From: Clostridia bacterium
GTDB lineage: Bacteria > Bacillota > Clostridia > Oscillospirales > Acutalibacteraceae
Direction of reading: 5' to 3'
DNA: 64,000 nucleotides
NCBI GenBank assembly: GCA_017507805.1
Contig: JAFWAC010000034.1
Location: 62,001-126,000 of the forward strand
The translations under genes and the position numbers were made by a program. The notes under the pieces are model-generated. The model saw nothing but the letters and a program-made list of their open reading frames with translations, made no database searches and was not told the origin of the DNA. Of the stretch, positions 35,903 to 43,308 are shown in pieces (the first letter of the stretch is position 1; every line of letters begins with the position of its first letter).

Positions 35903-37354
35903 TTAGTCTATAATCTGTAAATAATCAGCGTAGGGCACCTTCTTAATAGGTGTAAGACCTGCCCAAGCGGCAAATTCCTTTATTTCATCGGTATAGTCAC
36001 CTATAACAACGGGGAAATGGTGCTGGAAGCCCGTAACAAGAATGGTGTTGAGCAAATCCTTGGCTCCGATTTTTTCTCCGTTAAGGGTGAGGTTTCCGCA
36101 CCAACCGCGGCTGCCGTGGAAGGAGAATTTATCAGGGAGCATAAACTCGCCGCCCATATGTATCATCTTATCGCACTCGCCCGAAAGACGCATTACAGTG
36201 ATGGGGTTATCATCAAATACCATATCACGGGCAACGCCGCAGCGTGCAGTTAAGCCCTTATTCGGCTCGTGAGCCATACCGCTGTAATTACAGCCTAATT
36301 TATAGCCGTTTTTCTGACAGTATCTTGCCGCAGCAGGGCCACAGTGCCAGAGTAAAACAGTCTCGTCCTTTTCATCAAAGGCAGACAAGTCCATAAGTGT
36401 GGTTACATCGCCGCCTGCAATATACTTAAGTGCAAGCATACTTACCGCGCTTAAAACATCGCCCTCACAAGCCATTACCGTACCTTCATCGTTAAGCTGA
36501 CCGATTACAGAGCAAACAGAATATTGGAAATCATCCTGGAACTTAGGCCAGCAGGAAACTGCAACCGCATCGTAATCGTTTTCAGCGATAAATTCCTTAT
36601 ATGCCTTATAGAAGCGGGCGCTTACCTCAAGGGTTTTCTTTGCGGCTTCATCGGCATAACCGCAGGAGCAGGCAACCATATTATCTATAATAGGCTGTAT
36701 TTCCTCCATTGAATATGACAAAGCCTTATCCTTAAGCTCGGAATACTCATGCAGACGGTTAAAATAAATACCCTCAAAGCGCTTATTCAGATTTCTTTCA
36801 TCGTCATAAAGGTCATTAAAGCCGGGAGCTACGCCGCCAACAAGACCTATTCTTGAGCATTTGAGATTTTTAATTGCTGTCAAAGCACGAACGGTTATCT
36901 GCAATCTTCTTACAAACTCTGCATCCTCGCCGTAGCCATAAAACCACTTAACCTTGATTTTATAATCTTTAAGGTAGTGCGCCACAATGCCCATATGCAT
37001 ATTGATACTGCAAAGGGAATTAAAGGGCACTGCTCCCTCGATAGCCTCTCCCTCAGGGATTGCCCAGAAGCCTACATTTGCGTTCTGAATTTTAGCAAGC
37101 ACGGGTGCCAACTGACCTGCCGAATAAGATGTGTGCTGTACCATAAGGAAGTCTATCTTTTCCTCCTCCATAGCCTTTACAGCCTTTACGGCATCCTCAC
37201 GCACGATTACTGTTTCGGGATAAACCACAAGCTCAAAGCCCATCGTCTCCGCGTGCTTTTTCATAGCCTCGGCGCAAGCCGCAAAAGCCGCTTCCTTGTT
37301 TCCGGGAAAGCTCAATTGGCTTGTTCCAACAAGACCGATTTTTAATTTTACCAT
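35903..37354 (-). CDS. FucI/AraA-superfamily sugar isomerase, second copy
   Basis: 483 residues. Same superfamily as the 31214-32614 protein but clearly divergent: VKLKIGLVGTSQLSF start, a VDFLMVQHT-like Rossmann segment, the middle domain with SRIGLVGGVAPGF, and a C-terminal domain with VSCWPKFQDD, ACEGDVLSAVSML and LLWHCGPAAARYC. The Glu of ACEGDV and the His of LLWHCGP match positions used in this family. The ATG at 37354 follows GGGGGGAATTAAA. First gene of an operon with GatZ-like and ROK kinase genes, governed by the palindromic operator just upstream. Substrate unknown. Confidence 0.8.
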   Translation of the reverse strand: MVKLKIGLVGTSQLSFPGNKEAAFAACAEAMKKHAETMGFELVVYPETVIVREDAVKAVKAMEEEKIDFLMVQHTSYSAGQLAPVLAKIQNANVGFWAIPEGEAIEGAVPFNSLCSINMHMGIVAHYLKDYKIKVKWFYGYGEDAEFVRRLQITVRALTAIKNLKCSRIGLVGGVAPGFNDLYDDERNLNKRFEGIYFNRLHEYSELKDKALSYSMEEIQPIIDNMVACSCGYADEAAKKTLEVSARFYKAYKEFIAENDYDAVAVSCWPKFQDDFQYSVCSVIGQLNDEGTVMACEGDVLSAVSMLALKYIAGGDVTTLMDLSAFDEKDETVLLWHCGPAAARYCQKNGYKLGCNYSGMAHEPNKGLTARCGVARDMVFDDNPITVMRLSGECDKMIHMGGEFMLPDKFSFHGSRGWCGNLTLNGEKIGAKDLLNTILVTGFQHHFPVVIGDYTDEIKEFAAWAGLTPIKKVPYADYLQIID

Positions 37355-37387
37355 TTTAATTCCCCCCAATTAAAATACTTATATTTA

Positions 37388-37412
37388 AATTATATCATTT
37401 TTTGATATAATT
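37388..37412 (-). promoter_or_regulatory. ROK-repressor operator within isomerase operon promoter
   Basis: Perfect 10-bp inverted repeat AATTATATCA and TGATATAATT separated by TTTTT. On the minus strand it lies between a TAAACA -35-like box and a TATAAT -10 (17-bp spacer, the -10 inside the palindrome). The ATG of the isomerase is 34 bp downstream. The same half-sites recur at 39129-39149 before the HAD-ROK operon. I infer it binds the ROK repressor encoded next door. Confidence 0.72.
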
Positions 37413-37427
37413 GTTTACGAAATAACG

Positions 37428-37442
37428 GGCGCTTCGGGCGCC
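37428..37442 (-). terminator. Weak terminator after ROK repressor gene
   Basis: GGCGC and GCGCC arms around a five-base loop just downstream of the ROK repressor stop. On the minus strand only a short T-rich stretch (GTTATTT) follows, so termination may be partial and transcripts might read through to the isomerase operon. Confidence 0.45.
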
Positions 37443-37449
37443 ATTAAAA

Positions 37450-38589
37450 TCAATCAACAAATTCCAAACCCTCTATAACCCTGTCAGCCGCAAAAAGTGC
37501 AGCACCTACTGCCGCGGCATCATTATCAAGCTGTGAAATAAAAATCTCAGGCACATCGTTGCAAAGCCGAGACAAAACAGCGGTCGTTTCCGCAATAAAA
37601 AGCGGCGCATACCTTGTGAACTCACCAAAAAGAATGATTTTTTCAGGATTTAAAAGACCGATTGCATTGTTAAGCGCAAAGCCCAAGGCGTTACCAAGTC
37701 TTTTAAAAACCTCAACCGCTGCCGTATTCCCCTTCAATGCCGCTTCTGCTATTTTATCGCAGTCCTTCTCCTCACCTGTCAGCCTGAAAAACTCTTGCTT
37801 AACGGCCGCCTCACTTATAATATCCTTCAGCATTTTCCAGCCCTGCTCATCACATTGCGGAACTGCTGTTGTTCCGATTTCGCAGGTTTTGCTTTTATTA
37901 CCCATATACATTTTGCCGTTTAGCATTGTGGCAATACCGATACCGTGATCAATTCTGAGTAAAAGAGAATTTTCTGCAGGATTTTCAGAAAAGACGCCAA
38001 AATAATTTTCGGTGTAAAGCAAACAGTCCGGGTCGTGAAGCATAATACACTCAATTCCAAAGCGATTTTTCAGCTTCTCACAGATGGGTACATTTTTCCA
38101 ATCCGAAATATCCGCAATTTTGACCGAGACACCGTTTTGAGTATCCACCTCACCCTGCATTGCAATAGCAATATGAGAAATCTTTTTAAGAGTGTTATCC
38201 TTAATCGACTTTTCCACAAGCAGGAAAAGATTTTCCAAAGCGCATACCTTTGTTTTCTTATCGTGCTTAAGCTGATAATGCTTTACCGTTCTGCCGCGCA
38301 AATCGCAAAGCACAAGTAAAATACCCTCTGAGTTGAAATCTATCCCGATAATATAATTATCGTTTATATTAATATCAAATTCCTCGGGCTTTCTACCGAC
38401 ATAGGTTTCCTGCTTTCCCGAAGCCATTATATAGTTTTCGTTCATTAAAAGGGTTGTTACGGAAGAAATATTACCCCAGCTGAAGCCCGTTGCCGCCTGC
38501 AGCTCCCTTTTAGATATAGGTCCATTTTTTCTTATTTCCGAAAGAACCCTTTTTATGTTCTCCTGTCTTAGCTGTGTGTTACCCTTCAT
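37450..38589 (-). CDS. ROK-family transcriptional repressor (NagC/XylR type)
   Basis: 379 residues. An N-terminal winged helix (about 1-70: NTQLRQENIKRVLSEIRKNG, ISKRELQAATGFSWGNISSV) precedes a ROK sugar-binding fold (about 80-379) with IIGIDFNSEGILLVLCDLRG, a diverged active-site region RIDHGIGIA, and NPEKIILFGEF. The kinase signature is degenerate: catalytic Asp and zinc-finger Cys residues are not obvious, as expected for a sensor. The ATG at 38589 overlaps the TGA of the HAD gene (ATGA), with GAGGTAAAGCC before it. Probably represses its own operon and the isomerase-GatZ-kinase operon through the matched palindromes. Confidence 0.88.
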   Translation of the reverse strand: MKGNTQLRQENIKRVLSEIRKNGPISKRELQAATGFSWGNISSVTTLLMNENYIMASGKQETYVGRKPEEFDININDNYIIGIDFNSEGILLVLCDLRGRTVKHYQLKHDKKTKVCALENLFLLVEKSIKDNTLKKISHIAIAMQGEVDTQNGVSVKIADISDWKNVPICEKLKNRFGIECIMLHDPDCLLYTENYFGVFSENPAENSLLLRIDHGIGIATMLNGKMYMGNKSKTCEIGTTAVPQCDEQGWKMLKDIISEAAVKQEFFRLTGEEKDCDKIAEAALKGNTAAVEVFKRLGNALGFALNNAIGLLNPEKIILFGEFTRYAPLFIAETTAVLSRLCNDVPEIFISQLDNDAAAVGAALFAADRVIEGLEFVD

Positions 38590-39110
38590 GGCTTTACCTC
38601 GCCGCAAAGCCATTTTGCCGCTTCATAAAGGGTATCGGCAACCAAAACAGGCTCATACTCTGCCCACTTTTCACGGTCACAGCCCAAAGCCTCACCGCCT
38701 CTGCCCGTTTTTACCAAAATGAGCTTACAACCCATTTTACCGCCTGCAAGCATGTCGCTCCAACGGTCACCGATTACAAAGCATTCATTCATATTAAGCT
38801 TATATTTTTGTTTTGCCTGCTCCAAAAGTCCTGTTTTCGGCTTTCGGCAATTACAGTTATCAGCCGTATCGTGAGGACAGATAAACCAATCCGCCGCACC
38901 GATATTCTTAAACTCACAGGCAAAATCATAGCCGTTGTCTTTACCGCGCGCAATACAGGACTGATTAGTAAAAATCATCGGTGAAAAACCGTTTCGGTTT
39001 AGTAATTCAAAGGCTTCTGCCGTACCCTCATAGGCGTAATAATCCTGCGGAAATTCAACATTATAGCTTCCGCCCATTGTTCCGTCACGGTCGATAAAAA
39101 CAGCCTTCAT
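38586..39110 (-). CDS. HAD-IIIA phosphatase (GmhB/histidinol-phosphatase-like)
   Basis: 174 residues. Small HAD phosphatase of subfamily IIIA. Motif I is FIDRDGT at 5-11 with nucleophile Asp7; motif II is IFTNQSC; a Cys-rich zinc site with motif III, CPHDTADNCNCRKPKTG, follows; motif IV is GDRWSDML. This pattern is typical of D-glycero-D-manno-heptose-1,7-bisphosphate phosphatase. A heptose role is unproved; a sugar-phosphate phosphatase for the nearby pathway is equally possible. First gene of an operon with the ROK repressor, coupled by ATGA overlap. Confidence 0.82.
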   Translation of the reverse strand: MKAVFIDRDGTMGGSYNVEFPQDYYAYEGTAEAFELLNRNGFSPMIFTNQSCIARGKDNGYDFACEFKNIGAADWFICPHDTADNCNCRKPKTGLLEQAKQKYKLNMNECFVIGDRWSDMLAGGKMGCKLILVKTGRGGEALGCDREKWAEYEPVLVADTLYEAAKWLCGEVKP

Positions 39111-39127
39111 AATTTCACCTCTCGTTT

Positions 39128-39155
39128 ATTATATCAAATAATGATATTTTGTCAA
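39128..39155 (-). promoter_or_regulatory. Strong promoter with embedded ROK operator (HAD-ROK operon)
   Basis: Minus strand: TTGACA (39150-39155) and TATAAT (39128-39133) with 16-bp spacing. The palindrome TTATATCA-AATAA-TGATATTT (39129-39149) fills the spacer and -10, so a bound repressor would block polymerase. It shares half-sites and 5-bp spacing with 37388-37412. This indicates autoregulation by the ROK protein. Confidence 0.75.
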
Positions 39156-39180
39156 GCAAAAGCTTTCCCCATATATTAAA

Positions 39181-39206
39181 CAATATAATATTATTGTAAT
39201 ATATTG
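39181..39206. promoter_or_regulatory. AT-rich imperfect palindrome upstream of CARF promoter
   Basis: Arms CAATATA and TATATTG (26 bases overall), centred about 25 bp upstream of the -35 of the CARF-PrsW-TIR operon. It might be a regulatory site or a curved UP-element. The signal is weak in such AT-rich DNA. Confidence 0.3.
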
Positions 39207-39218
39207 TCGCTTTTCGCG

Positions 39219-39247
39219 TTGACAAAAGGAGCTTACAAGAGTATAAT
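39219..39247 (+). promoter_or_regulatory. Perfect consensus promoter of CARF-PrsW-TIR operon
   Basis: TTGACA (39219-39224), 17-bp spacer, TATAAT (39242-39247): every base matches the sigma-A consensus. A start site near 39254 would leave a leader of about 25 bases, which fits translation from the TTG at 39279. Confidence 0.85.
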
Positions 39248-39278
39248 GTAATAAAATTTTTTGTGTGGGGGTTGCGGC

Positions 39279-40535
39279 TTGACAGCGATAGAATTTTTTG
39301 ACAGAACACCTATTGAAAATATAATAAGCTCCTTAACCACCTCTCCCGATAAAATCATAGTCATCGGTGAAGGTAAGCTTAGGAAAAAATATGACAGAAT
39401 TTACAGGGCTTTTTTAGAAAAAAGAGGTATCAAAACCGAAATCTGCTACAAAAGCATAAGGCGCAACAACATAACTACCACAGTGGAGCTTTTAAGCGAA
39501 ATTGTAGAAACAGAGGATGAATGTGTTTTCGACCTGACCGGCGGTGACGACCTTGTTTTGGTTGCAATGGGTATCGTTTACCAAAAATATTCCGGCATTA
39601 AGAAAATACATATGCAAAGATTTAATATTAACAACGGGGTTGTGAATGACTGCGATAATGACGGTAAAATCATTTTCACAGGCACGCCGCAAATCACGGT
39701 TGAGGAAAATATAATGCTTCACGGCGGCAGTATTTGCTATGAGGGTGACTGTGATAAAAAACGCACCTTTTCGTGGGATTTGGATGCTGATTTCACAAGA
39801 GATATTGAAGCTATGTGGGATATTTGCAAATTAAACCCCGGAAAATGGAATTCACAGCTCAATGTTTTAGAAGCAATTGATGATTTTGCGAAAAGCAATC
39901 CGCTTGAGGTTGCGGTAAACCTTTCAAGCCTTAAAGAGCATCTTAAGGTCTTGGATATAAAATATATTCCGCTTCGCAGCCTTTTAACCAAGCTAAGCTC
40001 CCAAAAGCTGATATATGCCTACCGTGAGGATGAGGAAAACATTTCCTTTATCTATAAAAATGAGCAGGTTAAAAAATGCCTTATAAAATCGGGTACTATT
40101 TTAGAGCTAAAGGTACTGATAGCCGCAAAAAAAGCTAAGGAAAATAACGGCGAAAATACCTACAACGATTTTATGAACGGGGTTTACATTGATTGGGACG
40201 GTGAAATTCACAATTCCAACGACACCTTGCGGGACACCGAAAACGAAATAGATGTAATCCTTATGCAAGGCTTGACACCTGTTTTCATATCCTGCAAAAA
40301 CGGAGCTGTCGATGACGATGAGCTTTACAAGCTTGATGCCGTGACAAGCAGATTCGGCGGCAACTATGCCAAAAAGGTGCTTATAGCTACATATCTCAAC
40401 AAAAAAGGAAAAAGCCTTGAGTATTTCCGTCAAAGAGCCAAGGATATGAATATTCTCCTGATTGACGGTGTTCACACCTTGAGTAACGAAAAGCTTGAAA
40501 AAATCATACGAAATTTATTAAGCATTAAGGAGTAA
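39279..40535 (+). CDS. CARF-domain nuclease, DUF1887 (Card1/Can2-like)
   Basis: 418 residues from a TTG start at 39279. GTGGGGGT precedes it at suitable spacing; an upstream in-frame TTG at 39261 has no site. The N-terminal half resembles the CARF sensor of DUF1887: KIIVIGEGKLRKKYDRIY, then FDLTGGDDLVLVAMG at about 84-98, equivalent to the TGGTK ligand loop. A middle winged-helix-like part (about 190-270) follows. The C-terminal PD-(D/E)XK-type nuclease has NEIDVIL (Asp325) and FISCKNG (Lys340), then LYKLDAVTSRFGG, as in Card1. The acid usually before C-K is Ser338 here, which may alter or relocate the active site. It leads a three-gene operon; no CRISPR genes are near. Confidence 0.85.
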   Translation: MTAIEFFDRTPIENIISSLTTSPDKIIVIGEGKLRKKYDRIYRAFLEKRGIKTEICYKSIRRNNITTTVELLSEIVETEDECVFDLTGGDDLVLVAMGIVYQKYSGIKKIHMQRFNINNGVVNDCDNDGKIIFTGTPQITVEENIMLHGGSICYEGDCDKKRTFSWDLDADFTRDIEAMWDICKLNPGKWNSQLNVLEAIDDFAKSNPLEVAVNLSSLKEHLKVLDIKYIPLRSLLTKLSSQKLIYAYREDEENISFIYKNEQVKKCLIKSGTILELKVLIAAKKAKENNGENTYNDFMNGVYIDWDGEIHNSNDTLRDTENEIDVILMQGLTPVFISCKNGAVDDDELYKLDAVTSRFGGNYAKKVLIATYLNKKGKSLEYFRQRAKDMNILLIDGVHTLSNEKLEKIIRNLLSIKE

Positions 40536-40538
40536 AAA

Positions 40539-41432
40539 ATGGGTATTAATGAAATTTTGCTTATCTGTGCGGCTTTGCTTCCTGCAGCGGCACTCTGCAT
40601 TTATGTTTTCGCAAAGGACAGGGTTGAAAAGGAACCCTTAAGCCTTTTATTGGGACTTTTTGTATTGGGTGCCCTGACCTGCTACCCTGCCGGTGACATT
40701 GAGGGCTATTTGATAATAGGTATTCAAAAAATATTTGAGCCATTCGCCACAAGCGTTGACGGTAACACGGTTTATCTTGATTACACAGTTTTCAGGCTCT
40801 TTAATGCCTCCAAATATTTTGTCGGTGTTGCCTTGGTCGAGGAGCTTGGCAAATGGCTTGTACTGATAATTGTTACCCAAAGAAACAAAAACTTTAACAG
40901 CCTTTTTGACGGTATTATATATGCCGTTTTTGTATCACTCGGCTTTGCGGCATTTGAAAATGTGCTTTATGTACTTAATAACGGTTGGATAAATGCGGCT
41001 ATGCGTGCCGTTACCGCTGTTCCGGGACATGCCTTTGACGGTGTTTTAATGGGGTATTATTACAGCCTGTGGCATATGCACGAGGTTGCAAGGGACCGTG
41101 AGCGCACTCTTAAGGCGGCAGGTGCGATTTCAAAAACAGCTAAAGAATTTTCGGTTAAGCGCTTTGCCGTTTGCAGTCTGCTTGTGCCTGTGTTGGCACA
41201 CGGACTTTACGACTATTCCTGCACTATCAATACCTGGCAGGCAACACTTCTGTTCTACGGTTTTCTGCTTTTCCTTTATATTTACTGCTTCTGCAAAATC
41301 TGCAGATTTTCCAAAAATGACACTCTTGAGGAAAATTACTCTGCGGCGCTTATATTACGCAAATACAAGCATTTACCTCCCGATACGGTTTTATACACAC
41401 CGACAGAGCAACCCCAAACCGTTAATACTTAG
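40539..41432 (+). CDS. PrsW-family intramembrane metalloprotease
   Basis: 297 residues, about eight membrane segments. PrsW enzymes of the CAAX-protease clan cut membrane proteins; B. subtilis PrsW cuts the anti-sigma factor RsiW. Key motifs are present: FAKDRVEKEP at the N-terminus, LVEELGKW with the Glu-Glu pair, LFDGIIYAVFVSLGFAAFENV, AVPGHAFDGVLMGYYY with catalytic His, and PVLAHGLYDY with the second His. The start is 4 bp after the CARF gene stop (TAA AAA ATG) with AAGGAG in the CARF 3' end; it is 12 bp ahead of the TIR gene. I infer that it works in the same membrane system, perhaps cleaving the TIR-LRR protein or a partner. Confidence 0.88.
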   Translation: MGINEILLICAALLPAAALCIYVFAKDRVEKEPLSLLLGLFVLGALTCYPAGDIEGYLIIGIQKIFEPFATSVDGNTVYLDYTVFRLFNASKYFVGVALVEELGKWLVLIIVTQRNKNFNSLFDGIIYAVFVSLGFAAFENVLYVLNNGWINAAMRAVTAVPGHAFDGVLMGYYYSLWHMHEVARDRERTLKAAGAISKTAKEFSVKRFAVCSLLVPVLAHGLYDYSCTINTWQATLLFYGFLLFLYIYCFCKICRFSKNDTLEENYSAALILRKYKHLPPDTVLYTPTEQPQTVNT

Positions 41433-41443
41433 AGGGTGAAAAA

Positions 41444-43276
41444 ATGGATAAAAAACAGGTATTCATAAGCTATAAGGCGGAGGAATTTGAGCAGGCAGAT
41501 TGGGTGCGCTCCACATTGGAAAACAATGGTATCTCCTGTTGGATGGCACCCATGTGCATACCCGGCGGCTCAAGCTATGCTGTGGAAATACCGCAGGCTA
41601 TCAGAGAGTGTAAGGTATTCGTGCTTATCCTGTCCGAAAAATGTCAGCTTTCAAAATGGGTTCCTCGGGAATTAGACCAAGCTATAAACGAGGGCAAGCT
41701 TATTATGCCATTTATGCTTGAGGACTGCGACCTTAAGGACGATTTCAACTTTTATCTGACCAATGTTCAAAGATATAAAGCCTATGAAAGCAAGGCGGCA
41801 ACCATCAGTAAGATGATAAGCGAAATCAAAGCGGTTTTGGGCGAGGACTCCCCTGCCGAGCTGTCTGACGAAAAAACGCAAAGTGATGAAACGCCGATCG
41901 AAAATATCCCCTCTACCGAAAGCATCACCGCCAGACCGAAATCGGCTGCAACGGCAAAACCGAAAGTTAAAAAACAGCCAAAAGCCAAGGTAAAAAAAGC
42001 ACCGATAAAAAAGATTGTTTCCTTGCTGTCTGCACTTTTAATTCTTTTCGCGCTCATTATTACCGTTAATCTGCTCGATCATATAACAATCGGCGGTGTC
42101 AGATTTTCAAAATCAGACGGACACATCGACCTTAACGGCGCTGAAATAACCCGCGAGGATATAGAAAAACTCGGAAAATTCAAAAGAATTTACGCTATTG
42201 AGTTTACCGATTGCAGGATTCTCGCCTCTGATTTAAGCGGTATTGCTTCGGATAAGATCTGTTCACTAACACTTTCAGGCTGTAATCTCACAAAAGCACA
42301 GCTTGAAAGTATTGATTTTAAGATTATGTCCAACCTCGATACCCTTAATTTAAGTAAAAACCCCGAGCTTGACAGTATAAATCTGCTGAAAGACATCAAT
42401 CCTGAACTTTTCAATCTCTATATTGATAAAAACAACATTGATTCATTAGAGGGTATTCCGGTGTTTGAAAAGCTTGAAGTCCTTTCAGTGTCCGGCAATT
42501 CGCTTGAAAGCCTAAAGGGTATTGAAAGTTTTATACACCTTAAAAAAATATATGCTTCCGAAAACAAGCTTACATCCCTTAGCGGTCTTGAAAACACCAC
42601 ACTGCTTGAAACCGTTGATTTCAGCTTTAACAGCTTGACCGATATTTCCTTGCTTGAACGCTCGGCAGAAAATCTAAGGAAAGTATATCTGCAAAGCAAT
42701 CTTATCTCGGAACTTTCACCGCTTAAGACCTGTTTTATGATAAATTATCTTAATTTGGATACCAACAAGCTTGCATCCCTCGCGGATTTGGAAGCACTTG
42801 ATTGGCTTGTTGCCTTTTCTGCTGCAGACAACCAAATTTCATCTCTTGAAGGACTTTCAGGCACAAAAGAGCTTGAGTACATTAATCTGTCCGGCAACAG
42901 ACTTACCGATGTTAGAAGCTTAACCTTTGCCGATAAATATATCACGGCAAGATTTGACAATAACAGCATCACAAATATAGAGCTTCCGCAGGAATGTTAT
43001 TACCGCTATCTTTTCCTGCACAACAATCCTTTAAGTATTGCCACCTCAATTTACGGATGTGAAGGAAGCGTATTCACACTGAAATATGCTGACGGTATTG
43101 AGTTCGAGAGCCTTGCCGATGCATTTGCCTCGGTTTATGTTACTGACTGTCCGCAAGATAAAAAGGTAGCAGTTGAGGAAAGCTTAGGGATAAGGGGAAA
43201 TTTCAACTCTGATGAAATATCACAAGCCCTTATCCCCGAGTCGCTTATATCAGAAATAAATTCGTGGAATTATTAA
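41444..43276 (+). CDS. TIR-transmembrane-leucine-rich-repeat protein
   Basis: 610 residues. Residues 4-130 are a TIR domain: VFISYKAEE at 6-14, CWMAP at 32-36, then SKWVPRELDQA with Glu76 at the place of the NADase catalytic glutamate. A charged Lys/Pro-rich linker (163-190) precedes one membrane segment (about 191-211). Residues about 250-520 form ten to eleven leucine-rich repeats of about 22 residues (L..L.LS.N.L..L..L pattern), and a C-terminal cap follows. The Lys-rich side puts the TIR inside and the repeats outside. It could act as a receptor whose TIR depletes NAD or makes a signal nucleotide, possibly one sensed by the upstream CARF protein. Last gene of the cassette; 12 bp after PrsW. 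Confidence 0.88.
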   Translation: MDKKQVFISYKAEEFEQADWVRSTLENNGISCWMAPMCIPGGSSYAVEIPQAIRECKVFVLILSEKCQLSKWVPRELDQAINEGKLIMPFMLEDCDLKDDFNFYLTNVQRYKAYESKAATISKMISEIKAVLGEDSPAELSDEKTQSDETPIENIPSTESITARPKSAATAKPKVKKQPKAKVKKAPIKKIVSLLSALLILFALIITVNLLDHITIGGVRFSKSDGHIDLNGAEITREDIEKLGKFKRIYAIEFTDCRILASDLSGIASDKICSLTLSGCNLTKAQLESIDFKIMSNLDTLNLSKNPELDSINLLKDINPELFNLYIDKNNIDSLEGIPVFEKLEVLSVSGNSLESLKGIESFIHLKKIYASENKLTSLSGLENTTLLETVDFSFNSLTDISLLERSAENLRKVYLQSNLISELSPLKTCFMINYLNLDTNKLASLADLEALDWLVAFSAADNQISSLEGLSGTKELEYINLSGNRLTDVRSLTFADKYITARFDNNSITNIELPQECYYRYLFLHNNPLSIATSIYGCEGSVFTLKYADGIEFESLADAFASVYVTDCPQDKKVAVEESLGIRGNFNSDEISQALIPESLISEINSWNY

Positions 43277-43308
43277 TTTAAAAAATTATTTAAAGGAGAT
43301 TTTTCAAA

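Noticed and set aside
23072-37354. Sulfoquinovose degradation pathway
   Set aside because: The PfkB kinase end resembles YihV and a FucI-like isomerase is used in one such pathway, but there is no sulfoquinovosidase, sulfolactaldehyde enzyme or sulfonate exporter here.
39279-40535. Assignment of the CARF protein to a type III CRISPR locus
   Set aside because: No repeat-spacer array and no cas gene found anywhere in the window; neighbours are PrsW and TIR genes.
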